DNA of 64,000 nucleotides from Marinobacter sp. F4216 (GTDB lineage: Bacteria > Pseudomonadota > Gammaproteobacteria > Pseudomonadales > Oleiphilaceae). Positions within the stretch are counted from its first letter, which is position 1, and each line of letters begins with the position of its first letter. The translations under genes were made by a program, and so were the position numbers. Positions 36,604 through 45,142 of this stretch are shown in pieces. The stretch covers positions 248,001 to 312,000 of the forward strand of contig NZ_JAIOUO010000006.1 of assembly GCF_019931195.1 (NCBI RefSeq), written 5' to 3'. Under the pieces are notes generated by a model that saw only the letters and a list, made by a program, of their open reading frames with translations, did no database searches and was not told the origin of the DNA.

Positions 36604-36679
36604 AAATCCCCCGACGGAAGTACCCCTGTGGCCTGGGCCCTCTATACTCAATTCCTACTCATGAAATGGAGGATGAGAC

Positions 36680-37108
36680 ATGGGCAAAATCGCACTTACC
36701 TTAGCTTCAGCTCTGTTGGTCGCGCCACTCTGTGCGCTCGCCGAAAGTATGGTTTCGGATGCGCCGGAAAATGCTGAAGCGTATTTCATTCAGCCAATGG
36801 ACGGTGCAACGGTGGATGGCACCTTCAAGGTGGTGTTTGGCTTGCGGAATATTGGCGTTGCGCCCGCGGGTGTGGAGAAAGAGAACACCGGGCACCATCA
36901 TTTGCTGATCGATACCGACATGCCGTCGGATTTAACTCAGCCACTGCCAGCGTCCGATCAGGTCAAGCATTTCGGTGGTGGGCAGACGGAGGCTGAAATC
37001 ACGCTGCCACCCGGCGAGCACACACTGCAGCTTCTGCTGGGCAACCATCTGCATGTGCCGCACAATCCGCCGGTGGCCTCTGAGCAGATCTCGATCACCG
37101 TCGAGTGA
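36680..37108 (+). CDS. DUF4399 periplasmic protein
   Basis: 142 residues with a signal peptide (1-21, ending ALA-E) and a single DUF4399 domain, FIQPMDGATVDGTFKVVFGL, NTGHHHLLIDTDMP and LLLGNHLHVPHNPP. The His-rich loops suggest a metal or small-molecule site, but the function is unknown. GGAGGATGAGAC precedes the ATG. Convergent with the Anbu gene. Confidence 0.87.
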   Translation: MGKIALTLASALLVAPLCALAESMVSDAPENAEAYFIQPMDGATVDGTFKVVFGLRNIGVAPAGVEKENTGHHHLLIDTDMPSDLTQPLPASDQVKHFGGGQTEAEITLPPGEHTLQLLLGNHLHVPHNPPVASEQISITVE

Positions 37109-37129
37109 GTGAGCTCCGCCCGTTGAGGT

Positions 37130-37858
37130 CTAGAGTTCCATCGGCGGCGGCGTCAGACCGGAAAACAGATCCTGGATGCCGTGATGCCATTGCTGGCGAA
37201 GCACCTGGAAATACTTGCAGTCCTCTTCCACCCGGTGCATCAGGCTTGGCTGTAGCGAGCCTTTCCGGTAAATGGCGATGTCCAGAGGCATCCCCACCGA
37301 CAGGTTGCTCTTCATAGTGGAATCGAAGGAGATAAGCGCGCATTGATACGCCCGATCGAGGGGAGTGTCGTACGTGACCACGCGATCCAGGATCGGCTTG
37401 CCATACTTCGATTCGCCAATCTGGAAGTAGGGAGTTTCTTCGGTGGCTTCGATGAAGTTGCCTTCCGGGTAGATGTTAAACAGCCGGTGTCCGTCACCCT
37501 GGATCTGGCCGCCGAGGATCAGCGAACAACTGAAGTCCACGTGGCTGATCTTGCCATCTGGGTTGTCCCGCTGGATCACTTCGCGCATGGTCTGGCCGAC
37601 AAGTTCTGCGGCGTCGAACATGGTTTCGGCGTTCAGGATATTGGGTTCGTTGGTGCCCGCCCTGCGCTCGAGCAATTTAACCACGCTCTGGCTGGTGGCC
37701 AGATTGCCTGCGGACAGGACCACCAGAGAGCGTTCACCCAGCTGCTCAAACAGGTGCATCTTGCGGAAGGTGGCAATGTGGTCAAAGCCGGCGTTGGTCC
37801 GGGTATCGGATGCGAACACCAGTCCTTCGTCCAGCCGCATAGCTACGCAATAGGTCAT
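37130..37858 (-). CDS. Anbu proteasome-like peptidase (COG3484)
   Basis: 242 residues, with Thr2 directly after Met1 (MTYCVAMRLDEGLVFASDTR), the N-terminal nucleophile layout of the proteasome beta fold. Later motifs include LVVLSAGNLATSQS, the strand FSCSLILGGQI and DSTMKSNLSVGMPLDIAIY. The pattern identifies Anbu (ancestral beta-subunit) rather than HslV. In the cytoplasm it forms open ring-like or helical assemblies. It is the last gene, 95 bp downstream of the transglutaminase gene, and so joins the classic Anbu cluster. Confidence 0.92.
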   Translation of the reverse strand: MTYCVAMRLDEGLVFASDTRTNAGFDHIATFRKMHLFEQLGERSLVVLSAGNLATSQSVVKLLERRAGTNEPNILNAETMFDAAELVGQTMREVIQRDNPDGKISHVDFSCSLILGGQIQGDGHRLFNIYPEGNFIEATEETPYFQIGESKYGKPILDRVVTYDTPLDRAYQCALISFDSTMKSNLSVGMPLDIAIYRKGSLQPSLMHRVEEDCKYFQVLRQQWHHGIQDLFSGLTPPPMEL

Positions 37859-37953
37859 TCGGCACTCCTGGGTACGCGCTGTCTATCGAGCGTAGTCTAA
37901 TCACAAGCACAGACGAAGTGTGAGTGTTTTTTTATGCCCTTCGTGCGATCGGC

Positions 37954-38736
37954 CTACTGGCTGCTGGCGCGAATCACCCGGGCAATGGTTTCCATCTGCT
38001 CGGTGCCGCCGCCCGTTCGGACACCCCGCACCGGCGCGGCGTCCTGGTAGTCCAGACCAACGGCCAGTTTGATGTGACTTTCCGCCACGTTCAGGGTGTT
38101 GACCACGTCGAAAGTGTGCCAGTTGCTGCCAATCCAGGCCTCGGCCCAGGCGTGGGTCGCCACATGATCGACATCCGCCGAGTGTATGTAACCGCTCACA
38201 TAACGGGCTGGCACGCCTATGTGGCGGCAGCAGGCGATGAAGATGTGGGTGTGGTCCTGGCAGACGCCGGCGCCCAGTTCGAAGGCTTCCCGGGCGGTGT
38301 GGGTGACCGTGGTGGCGCCCGGCATGAACGAAATGTGTTCCCGCAAGTGAGTCATCAGTTTTACCAGACTGCGCTTGTTGGCCGAATACTCATTGGCAAA
38401 GGCCTTGAGCGCCTCGTCTGCGTCGGTGAGATCGGTCTGTCGCAGGAACACCTGGGGCGGGAAGGGGGAGTCGTCCCTGGTCAGGGGCTTGCCGGTCAGG
38501 TCGACCACGCCCTCGGCCACCAGGGTGATTTCCGGGGCGGCGTCGGTCAGGGTCATGACGGTGACCAGGTTGCCGAAGCCATCCACCATCTGGCTGGTTT
38601 CGCCCGGGGTGCGCAGTTTCCAGTCGTGAATGCGTTGCTGGGGGGTTGTTCGGGGCGTCAGCCGGATGTACTGGATGCTGTCCTCGATGGGGGATTCGTA
38701 GGTGTAACGAGTCTCGTGGTGAATCGTCAGTTTCAT
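37954..38736 (-). CDS. Transglutaminase-like protein of the Anbu cluster (COG1305)
   Basis: 260 residues: an N-terminal beta domain (HHETRYTYESPIEDSIQYIR) and a papain-like transglutaminase core with catalytic Cys in GAGVCQDHTHIF, His in VATHAWAEAW and Asp in TFDVVN. Known to accompany Anbu, alpha-E and ATP-grasp genes; it may make or cut an amide bond on an unknown peptide product. The start ATG (38736) overlaps the last base of the alpha-E stop (TAATG). Confidence 0.9.
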   Translation of the reverse strand: MKLTIHHETRYTYESPIEDSIQYIRLTPRTTPQQRIHDWKLRTPGETSQMVDGFGNLVTVMTLTDAAPEITLVAEGVVDLTGKPLTRDDSPFPPQVFLRQTDLTDADEALKAFANEYSANKRSLVKLMTHLREHISFMPGATTVTHTAREAFELGAGVCQDHTHIFIACCRHIGVPARYVSGYIHSADVDHVATHAWAEAWIGSNWHTFDVVNTLNVAESHIKLAVGLDYQDAAPVRGVRTGGGTEQMETIARVIRASSQ

Positions 38737-39674
38737 TATTTCCACCCCATGAAGTCGTTGCGGATCTGGCTGGTAATGCCTTCGATCCGGTCGAGGAAGT
38801 CCACCAGATACTCGTGCAGTCCCCGTTCGGCGATGTACTCCTTGTCGCCGTAGCGCAGGTTTGCAGCAAGGCTGGAGGCCGCTCGGCGGGAGCGGCGTCC
38901 GGTTTCGCCTTCTATCTCTTCCAGCAGCAGGGCAATATCTTTCAGGCAGCTGCGCAAGGACCTGGGCAGATCCGGGTTCAGGATGAGCAGTTCAGCAACT
39001 TTCATGGGCTCCAATTCGTGCCCGTAGGTGTTCTGGTAGGCCTCGAAGGCGGCCAGCGAGTGCAGCACCGCAGTCCACTCGAAGAACGACTGGGTGGAAT
39101 TCTCGTCCATGGTCTTCATGGCCATAACGTAGCGGATGTCGAGTACCCGGGCGGTGGTGTCGGCCCGCTCCATAAGGGTGCCCAGCCGAAGGAAGTGAAA
39201 GGCATCGTTACGCAGCAGGGTGCCATAGGCGGCGCCCCGGAACATGTGGGAGCGTTCCCGTACCCAATCAAATACCTGGCTGGCGTTGGATTCGGTGATG
39301 CCCTGCTTGCGCAGTTCCTTCATGTCGAGCCAGGCCTGGTTGACGCTTTCCCACACATCGGCAGACAGGTTGCCGCGCACGTGCAGGGCGTTGTCCCTGG
39401 CATTGCGAATCATGCTGAAGAGGCTGGATTGATGGCGTTCATCCAGTACCAGGAAGTCCAGCAGGTTCTGCGGGGTGATTTGCTGATGGAATTGGTAAAA
39501 GGTTTCGGTCGCACCAGAGACCAGCAGGGGAACCGACAACTGTTCGACCCGATCTTCTGGTACGTCGATCAGTGCCATGGTCAGGCTCATGTCCAGGAGT
39601 CGGGCCTGGCTTTCTGCGCGCTCCAGGTAGCGGGCCATCCAAAACAGACTGAAAGCAGAGCGACTGAGCATCAT
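38736..39674 (-). CDS. Alpha-E domain protein of the Anbu cluster (COG2307)
   Basis: 312 residues, mostly helical. The N-terminus SRSAFSLFWMARYLERAESQ and the following AR-rich stretch are characteristic of the alpha-E family, and LGTLMERADTTARVLDIRY is another family block. No catalytic motif is evident; it is expected to act with the ATP-grasp protein. It overlaps the ATP-grasp stop by four bases and the transglutaminase start by one, implying tight translational coupling. Confidence 0.9.
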   Translation of the reverse strand: MMLSRSAFSLFWMARYLERAESQARLLDMSLTMALIDVPEDRVEQLSVPLLVSGATETFYQFHQQITPQNLLDFLVLDERHQSSLFSMIRNARDNALHVRGNLSADVWESVNQAWLDMKELRKQGITESNASQVFDWVRERSHMFRGAAYGTLLRNDAFHFLRLGTLMERADTTARVLDIRYVMAMKTMDENSTQSFFEWTAVLHSLAAFEAYQNTYGHELEPMKVAELLILNPDLPRSLRSCLKDIALLLEEIEGETGRRSRRAASSLAANLRYGDKEYIAERGLHEYLVDFLDRIEGITSQIRNDFMGWK

Positions 39675-41101
39675 AGGTCGGCCTCCAGAACCCAGGTGTC
39701 TTTGGTACCGCCACCCTGGGACGAGTTGACCACCAGGGATCCTTTTTTCAGGGCTACCCGGGTCAGTCCGCCCGGAACCATCTGGATTTTCTTGCCAGAC
39801 AGCACGAACGGTCGCAGGTCCAGATGGCGAGGGGCCACGCCCTCGTCAACAAAGGTCGGACAGGTGGACAGACTCAGCGTGGGCTGGGCGATGTAGTCGT
39901 CCGGGCGCGCCCTGAGCAAGCTGCGGAACTCGGAGATTTCTTTCTTGCTGGCCGTCGGGCCGATTAGCATGCCGTATCCGCCGGCACCCTGCGCCTCCTT
40001 CACCACCAGTTCATCCAGATGATCCAGCACGTACTGAAGGTCCTTTTGCTTGCGGCACTGCCAGGTGGGCACGTTTTTCAGTATGGGTTCTTCGTCGAGG
40101 TAGAAGCGGATCATGTCCGGCACGTAGGGGTAGATGGACTTGTCGTCCGCCACGCCGGTGCCCATGGCGTTGGTGAGCACCACGTTGCCTGTCCGGTACG
40201 CCGAGTACAGACCAGGCACGCCCAGCATGGATTGCGGGTTGCCGGCCAGCGGATCGAGGAAATCGTCGTCAATCCGGCGGTAGATGACGTCTACCTGCTG
40301 GGGACCAACGGTGGTCTTCATATACACCTTGTTCTGGTGCACGAACAGGTCGGCGCCTTCCACCAGCTCCACCCCCATTTGTCGGGCCAGGAACGCGTGC
40401 TCGAAGTAGGCGCTGTTAAACCGGCCCGGGGTCAGGACAACCACGGTCGGGTCCGGCTTAAGTGAGGCGGCCCTGAGGGTTTCGCCCAGCAGGTTCGGGT
40501 ACTGGTCAACCGGTGCCACCGAGCTGTGGGCAAACAGTTCGGGAAACAGCCGCATCATCATGCGGCGATTCTCCAGCATATAAGAGACACCGCTGGGGCA
40601 GCGCAGGTTGTCTTCCAGAACGTAAAAGTCACCATCGTTGTGGCGGATCAGGTCAATGCCCGCGATATGAGAGTACAGATTGCGCGGCAGCTTCAGCGCC
40701 TGCATGCCCGGCTGGTACTGGGGATTGGCAAAGACCTGCTCGGCACTGATGACGCCGGCTTTGACGATGTCGTAGTCGTGGTAGATGTCGAACAGGAACT
40801 TGTTGAGGGCGTGGACCCGTTGCTTGAGGCCCGCCTGCAGTTTTTGCCAGTCACTGGCAGAGATAATCCGGGGAATCAGGTCAAACGGAATCAGGCGGTC
40901 AGCGCCCTGGTCTTCGCCATAGACATTAAAGGTGATGCCCAGGCGCTGGAATAACACGTTGGCTTCACGGCGTTTTTCGGCGATGAGGCCTTCGTCGGAC
41001 TTTTCCAGCCACTGCTCAAGCATGCGACAGTGGGGGCGGACTCTGTTGTTCTCGTCGAACAACTCGTCATACAAACCGGGGGCCGGTGTCTGTATATGCA
41101 T
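39671..41101 (-). CDS. Circularly permuted ATP-grasp protein (COG2308) of the Anbu cluster
   Basis: 476 residues. Family blocks are YDELFDENNRVRPHC, FPFDLIPRII-like IPFDLIPRII, DNLRCPSGVSYMLENRRMM, the VVVLTPGRFNSAYFEHAFLA strand and KEAQGAGGYGMLIGP near the ATP-binding end. The fold should activate a carboxylate with ATP for amide-bond formation. Start set at ATG 41101; the upstream in-frame part (to 41251) has no family similarity. GGAG is 12 bases before it, a longish gap. First gene of the four-gene unit, with alpha-E, transglutaminase and Anbu behind it. Confidence 0.92.
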   Translation of the reverse strand: MHIQTPAPGLYDELFDENNRVRPHCRMLEQWLEKSDEGLIAEKRREANVLFQRLGITFNVYGEDQGADRLIPFDLIPRIISASDWQKLQAGLKQRVHALNKFLFDIYHDYDIVKAGVISAEQVFANPQYQPGMQALKLPRNLYSHIAGIDLIRHNDGDFYVLEDNLRCPSGVSYMLENRRMMMRLFPELFAHSSVAPVDQYPNLLGETLRAASLKPDPTVVVLTPGRFNSAYFEHAFLARQMGVELVEGADLFVHQNKVYMKTTVGPQQVDVIYRRIDDDFLDPLAGNPQSMLGVPGLYSAYRTGNVVLTNAMGTGVADDKSIYPYVPDMIRFYLDEEPILKNVPTWQCRKQKDLQYVLDHLDELVVKEAQGAGGYGMLIGPTASKKEISEFRSLLRARPDDYIAQPTLSLSTCPTFVDEGVAPRHLDLRPFVLSGKKIQMVPGGLTRVALKKGSLVVNSSQGGGTKDTWVLEADL

Positions 41102-41261
41102 GATTCCGTGCGTCTCCTTCGACGGTGTTCGTTCATTTCCTCCGCAGTTACCGGCGGGCTTCCTGTTAAACAGCAAATGCCACGCCAGCCGGGGGAATTT
41201 TTTCTTGTAGGACTGTATCTTAGGAAAGCACGGCCTTGTGAAGACTGTCAATTGACACCGG

Positions 41262-41298
41262 AAACGAAAACAGGCGATCCGGGGATCGCCTGTTTGGT
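41262..41298 (-). terminator. Rho-independent terminator after amt
   Basis: AACAGGCGATCC at 41269-41280 pairs perfectly with GGATCGCCTGTT at 41283-41294, giving a 12-bp stem with a two-base centre. On the minus strand the stem is followed by TTTTCGTTT. It lies 20 bases beyond the amt stop and separates amt from the Anbu cluster. Confidence 0.85.
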
Positions 41299-41317
41299 TT
41301 TCGTGTGCCCTCGGGGG

Positions 41318-42526
41318 TTATTCGAAGGAGGTTGCACCAATTCGGTGAACGCTCACGTCCGCTCCCTTGAACTCTTCTTCTTCGGTCAGGCGCAGACCGG
41401 AAATGGCGTTGACGATGCCGTACACAATCAGACCGCCAACAAACGCCACCAGCACGCCGGCCACCGAACCGATGATCTGGGACATCAGGCTGACGCCGCC
41501 CAGGCCACCGAGGCTTTCCTGACCGAAGATGCCGCAGGCGATGGCACCCCAGACGCCACACACACCGTGCAGCGGCCAGACACCCAGTACGTCGTCCAGA
41601 CGCTCGATCTTGTCCTGGGCCCATTCGAACATGTAGACGAAGATGGCACCGGCAATACCGCCGGTGACCAGGGCGCCCACCGGGTGCATCAGGTCAGAAC
41701 CGGCACACACGGCAACCAGGCCGGCCAGCGGACCGTTGTGAATAAAGCCCGGGTCCTTGCGACCGACGACCATGGCCACCAGCACACCGCCGACCATAGC
41801 CATCAGACTGTTTACCGCCACCAGGCCACTGATGCCATCCAGAGTCTGGGCGGACATTACATTAAAGCCGAACCAGCCCACGGTGAGAATCCACGCGCCC
41901 AGTGCCAGGAACGGGATGTTGGACGGTGCAAAGGCCACCACGCGACCGTTGCGGTAACGGCCAGTACGGGCGCCCAGCAGCAGAACAGCGGCCAGTGCAA
42001 TCCAGCCACCGACCGCGTGCACCACAACGGAGCCAGCGAAGTCGTGGAAGGATGCACCAAATTGGTTCTCAAGCCAGCCCTGGAAACCGTAGTTGCCGTT
42101 CCAGATCAGGCCTTCGAAGAACGGGTAGATAAATGCCACGATCAGGCCGGAGGCGATCAGCATCGGGTAGAACCTGGCGCGCTCGGCAATACCGCCGGAC
42201 ACAATAGCGGGAATGGCCGCCGCAAACGTCATCAGGAAGAAGAATTTAACCAGCTCGTAGCCGTTGCCAGCGGTGAGTTCACCGGCGCCGGTCATGAAGT
42301 GGCTGCCGTAGGCAATGTAATAGCCGATGAAAAAGTAGGCGACGGCGGAAATACCGAAGTCGGTGATGATCTTCACCAGGGCGTTCACCTGGTTCTTGTG
42401 CCGCACGGTACCAACTTCCAGGAAGGCAAAGCCGGCGTGCATGGCCAGTACCATGATGGCACCGATAAGGATAAACAGCGTGTTGGCGCTTTCGGTCAGG
42501 GTGTGTACTGCACTCGCAATGTCCAC
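41318..42526 (-). CDS. amt: Ammonium transporter (Amt family)
   Basis: 402 residues, eleven helices. Conserved Amt parts include MHAGFAFLEVGTVRHKNQVN, AERARFYP, FHDFAGSVVVHAVGGW (first pore His) and PLHGVCGVWGAI (second pore His). It takes up ammonium in the inner membrane. No glnK (PII) gene is next to it, unlike the usual glnK-amtB pair. GTG start at 42526 with AGGAG nine bases upstream. Its upstream DNA has a sigma-54 promoter and two NtrC sites. Confidence 0.95.
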   Translation of the reverse strand: MDIASAVHTLTESANTLFILIGAIMVLAMHAGFAFLEVGTVRHKNQVNALVKIITDFGISAVAYFFIGYYIAYGSHFMTGAGELTAGNGYELVKFFFLMTFAAAIPAIVSGGIAERARFYPMLIASGLIVAFIYPFFEGLIWNGNYGFQGWLENQFGASFHDFAGSVVVHAVGGWIALAAVLLLGARTGRYRNGRVVAFAPSNIPFLALGAWILTVGWFGFNVMSAQTLDGISGLVAVNSLMAMVGGVLVAMVVGRKDPGFIHNGPLAGLVAVCAGSDLMHPVGALVTGGIAGAIFVYMFEWAQDKIERLDDVLGVWPLHGVCGVWGAIACGIFGQESLGGLGGVSLMSQIIGSVAGVLVAFVGGLIVYGIVNAISGLRLTEEEEFKGADVSVHRIGATSFE

Positions 42527-42590
42527 GGTTTTTCGCTCCTGGTGTGAGTTCGGGCCTCTTCCGGGCCTTTATGCATTAACGAGGTGCAGA

Positions 42591-42609
42591 TAAGCAAATA
42601 GCGTTCCAA
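42591..42609 (-). promoter_or_regulatory. Sigma-54 (RpoN) promoter of amt
   Basis: On the minus strand TTGGAACGCTATTTGCTT has GG (at 42607-42606) and GC (at 42595-42594) with exactly 10 bases between, and matches the consensus TGGCAC-N5-TTGC except one base (A for C). The expected transcript start is near 42582, about 56 bases before the GTG. Confidence 0.85.
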
Positions 42610-42684
42610 AATGATGCAAAATCAGGGGTGGCAGGTTTGGTCAGCAAGTTTTCTGGCAGGAGGGCGTGAACTTTGGGAAATTAG

Positions 42685-42701
42685 TGCACTTTAGTGGTGC
42701 G
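42685..42701. promoter_or_regulatory. NtrC-binding site 1 (amt enhancer)
   Basis: TGCACT-N5-GGTGCG fits the NtrC consensus TGCACY-N5-GGTGCA at all but the last base. Its centre is about 111 bp upstream of the predicted sigma-54 start. Confidence 0.8.
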
Positions 42702-42714
42702 GTTTGTGCGAGCT

Positions 42715-42731
42715 TGCACCATTAAGGTTTG
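42715..42731. promoter_or_regulatory. NtrC-binding site 2 (amt enhancer)
   Basis: TGCACC-N5-GGTTTG has a perfect left half site and a partial right half. Its centre lies 30 bp from site 1, on the same face of the helix. Centres at about -111 and -141 resemble the strong E. coli glnA enhancer. Confidence 0.65.
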
Positions 42732-42744
42732 CTTTTGTGTCGAG

Positions 42745-43173
42745 TCAGATCTGGTCCGGTGTCAGTTTGTCCCGTTCCTGCTGTTCTTTTTGTTCTTTCC
42801 AGGCGGCGTATTCGTGCAGATCTGACTCAAATAACTTCAGGCACAAGGCCACCACGCCGGCATCATCAAGAAATCCAAAGCCGAAAATCAGGTCTGGAAT
42901 GACGTCCAGCGGGTTCATCACGTAGATGAGTGCGCCGGCTACTGCTGCGATGGTTTTCCAGGGCACACTGCGGTAGTTTCCGTACCAGTAGTCGCGGATC
43001 ATGGAAAACATCAGCCGGATGTCGGTGCCGAATCGTTCGAGCCTGCCACTGTTCCTGACCTTCTCTTCAATGGCTTTTTGCCGTTCCAGCAGCGTCTCCA
43101 GGTCTTGCCGGTGGACCTTTTCGGACTCTTCCTTCAGTTGTTTCTCGGCGTTTTTCTGGCTGAACAGGGCCAT
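42745..43173 (-). CDS. DUF1232 (YkvA-like) protein
   Basis: 142 residues. An N-terminal charged coiled-coil segment (residues ~5-45) is followed by a DUF1232 domain with VPWKTIAAVAGALIYVMNPLDVIPD and FGFLDDAGVVAL. This short hydrophobic domain is widespread and of unknown function. Rich charged C-terminus (EQKEQQERDKLTPDQI). Confidence 0.87.
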   Translation of the reverse strand: MALFSQKNAEKQLKEESEKVHRQDLETLLERQKAIEEKVRNSGRLERFGTDIRLMFSMIRDYWYGNYRSVPWKTIAAVAGALIYVMNPLDVIPDLIFGFGFLDDAGVVALCLKLFESDLHEYAAWKEQKEQQERDKLTPDQI

Positions 43174-43246
43174 GAATAAACATCCTGTGTGCAGGTTAAG
43201 GGTTCATGATCGCTCAAGGTCGGGCCGATGCCAACCGCCGATGGGG

Positions 43247-43846
43247 TCAGCGCGTCGGGTAGTGATGGCGAAGGTGATCGGGGATTTGCGCCAGTTGTTT
43301 CTCGATCAGGGCGGTCATGGCGTCGCTAATGGGGCCGGTATCCGTGCCCGGCTCGACAATGTCCAGCAGGTGGCTGACGGCTTCGGCGGTGGACAGGGCG
43401 TCAGGCCCCGGGGCCTTTCTGACGATGTAGCGAGACGGCGGGGCCTGCTGAAAGTGAAACGCCGGCAGTGCCTGCAGGCCGGGATTGGTGTGCAGAATAC
43501 GGGCGGCTTTGCGCCAGGTGCCATCAAGCACGACCCAGTGGCTGATGGCGGCCAGATCGGCGTGTTCAACTGGCTGGCTGCGGGGGCCGGGGAACAGCAG
43601 CGCCGTGGTATCCGACAGCGTTGTCGGGTCGAAGCCGCCCCGGCGAAACTGGTCCGGTGTTTCGCCCACCAGTACCCGGAGCCTGTCGAGACAGCGCTGG
43701 AGAATCCGCACGGTGCCCTTGGGCCGGTCGACCTCCGTTGGGTGCTGGAGAATGGTGATTGGGGTTCGATTCGCCACTGGACGGCAGTGGGCGCACACGC
43801 AGATGTTCAGGTGCAGGTTGCAGTGAGGGCACAGGTCACGAGGCAT
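43247..43846 (-). CDS. DTW-domain tRNA-uridine aminocarboxypropyltransferase (TapT/TuaA-like)
   Basis: 199 residues. An N-terminal Cys cluster (CPHCNLHLNICVCAHC, residues 6-21) is followed by the DTW motif region VVLDGTWRKAARI, where DGTW is the variant form, and by SRYIVRKAPGPDALSTAEAV. Members transfer the aminocarboxypropyl group of SAM to uridine in tRNA (acp3U). Membership is clear; which tRNA position is modified is not. It lies 74 bp upstream of the DUF1232 gene on the same strand. Confidence 0.88.
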   Translation of the reverse strand: MPRDLCPHCNLHLNICVCAHCRPVANRTPITILQHPTEVDRPKGTVRILQRCLDRLRVLVGETPDQFRRGGFDPTTLSDTTALLFPGPRSQPVEHADLAAISHWVVLDGTWRKAARILHTNPGLQALPAFHFQQAPPSRYIVRKAPGPDALSTAEAVSHLLDIVEPGTDTGPISDAMTALIEKQLAQIPDHLRHHYPTR

Positions 43847-43883
43847 GGTGGTGATTACGGAGTCCCGTCAACCAGATGAACGG

Positions 43884-44387
43884 TTACCACCAGGCTTTGC
43901 CCCACATCTCCGGATTGGCCCAGTGCTTGGAGTTATTCCATTGCCGTTTGTGGTTGTAGTTGTCGAGATTGTAGGTGTAGAGCGCAATAGCGCCCGTTTC
44001 CAGCTCCGGGTCTGTGTGGCGACGGAATCCGAGGCCAATGAAATCCTTAAAGGCCCAGTCCGGTGACTCCCCGACCAGGACCGCAATCTGGTGAGTGCCA
44101 TAGTTGCGCAGTTGACCCAGGAACAGGGCACCTTCATCAAATGACAGGTGTTCCAGGGTGTCTGACACCAGTGCAAGGTCGTGAACCGATTCCAGTGGCA
44201 GGCGGGCATTGGGGTCTTTAGGATCCAGATCGGTTATCCGGGTGTCTGAAAATTCCCGGGCCCAGAGTTCGGTGATTCGGGCGGCCGTCGTGCCGCAGCT
44301 CACGACAGAACCTGGTTTGCACGAATCCATGACCGCGGCAAGTGCCGCGGGCAAGCTGAGACCGGAATCGGCTTGGTTGTCTGACAT
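43884..44387 (-). CDS. DUF6231 family protein
   Basis: 167 residues with a methyltransferase-like N-terminal half (SVVSCGTTAARITELWAREF, ITDLDPKD, LALVSDTLEHLSFDEG), but no clear SAM-binding glycine motif. The C-terminus is aromatic-rich (NNSKHWANPEMWGKAWW). It looks like a Rossmann-type protein that may have lost catalysis. Family name is recalled from its gammaproteobacterial distribution. It lies 37 bp upstream of the DTW gene on the same strand. Confidence 0.7.
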   Translation of the reverse strand: MSDNQADSGLSLPAALAAVMDSCKPGSVVSCGTTAARITELWAREFSDTRITDLDPKDPNARLPLESVHDLALVSDTLEHLSFDEGALFLGQLRNYGTHQIAVLVGESPDWAFKDFIGLGFRRHTDPELETGAIALYTYNLDNYNHKRQWNNSKHWANPEMWGKAWW

Positions 44388-44425
44388 ATTGTCCTTCGCC
44401 TGATGGTTATCGACGTCGATTGAGT

Positions 44426-45142
44426 CTAGTCCGAAGGTGGTCCGGCAACACGATAACGTCTTTCCGGACGCCCCACGGCTCCATAATTTACCTCGGCCAG
44501 CAGTTCGCCTGTGCTGACCAGATACTCCAGGTAGCGCCGGGCGGTGGTGCGGGACGCTCCCATTTGCTGTCCGAGGGCCTCGGCATTCCAGTCGCCACCT
44601 TCCTGTAGTACGTGCCGAATCGTCTCCAGGGTCAGTGCGTCGATGCCTTTGGGCAGCCGTTGGGGTGTTTTTTGCTCCGGTTCGGCCAGGCTTCTGGGAA
44701 GCAGGGTATCCACCTCCCTCTGCTCAAGCCGGTGCAATGTGGCCAGCCGCTGGTGATGCTGGCGGTAGTTCTCGACGGCTTCTTCCAGTCGCTCGAACAC
44801 CAGGGGTTTCAGGATGTAGTCGAAGACACCACCGCGCAAGGCACTGCGCAGGGTGTCGACCTCTTTGGCGGCGGTAATGAGGATGACATCGCTGGCCCGG
44901 TCGTTGGCCCGCAGTTCCCGGAGCAGGTCGAGGCCATTGCCGTCCGGGAAATACACATCCAGCAGAATCAGATCGGGGGAGAGTACGTCGATCTGATCCC
45001 GGGCATCGGTCAGGGTGTGGGCAATGCCGCAGAGTTCGACATGCTCCAGGCGTTCAACATAGCGCCGCTGGATTTCAGCAATCTGGCGATCGTCTTCCAC
45101 AATCAACAGTCGAATGGGGGCCACCACTTCTGCTCCGTTCAC
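44426..45142 (-). CDS. CitB/DcuR-type response regulator
   Basis: 238 residues. Receiver domain with EDD (~15-17), the phosphoacceptor Asp in [16 protein letters not shown] and the Lys in [13 protein letters not shown]. The C-terminal HTH region ([40 protein letters not shown]) is typical of the CitB/DcuR/DctR branch. It partners the kinase upstream, whose stop it overlaps by ATGA, and is presumed to control tctCBA across the divergent promoter. Confidence 0.92.
   Translation of the reverse strand: MNGAEVVAPIRLLIVEDDRQIAEIQRRYVERLEHVELCGIAHTLTDARDQIDVLSPDLILLDVYFPDGNGLDLLRELRANDRASDVILITAAKEVDTLRSALRGGVFDYILKPLVFERLEEAVENYRQHHQRLATLHRLEQREVDTLLPRSLAEPEQKTPQRLPKGIDALTLETIRHVLQEGGDWNAEALGQQMGASRTTARRYLEYLVSTGELLAEVNYGAVGRPERRYRVAGPPSD

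Noticed and set aside
34201..37108. An integron cassette array
   Set aside because: The small accessory genes and the 13-bp repeat suggested this, but no attC-like imperfect palindromes at gene ends, no integrase and no constant cassette spacing are visible.
41030..42547. A 505-codon open frame on the plus strand opposite amt
   Set aside because: Same reason: the minus strand encodes a full Amt protein with its signatures, and the plus frame has only His/Gln/Gly-rich sequence.
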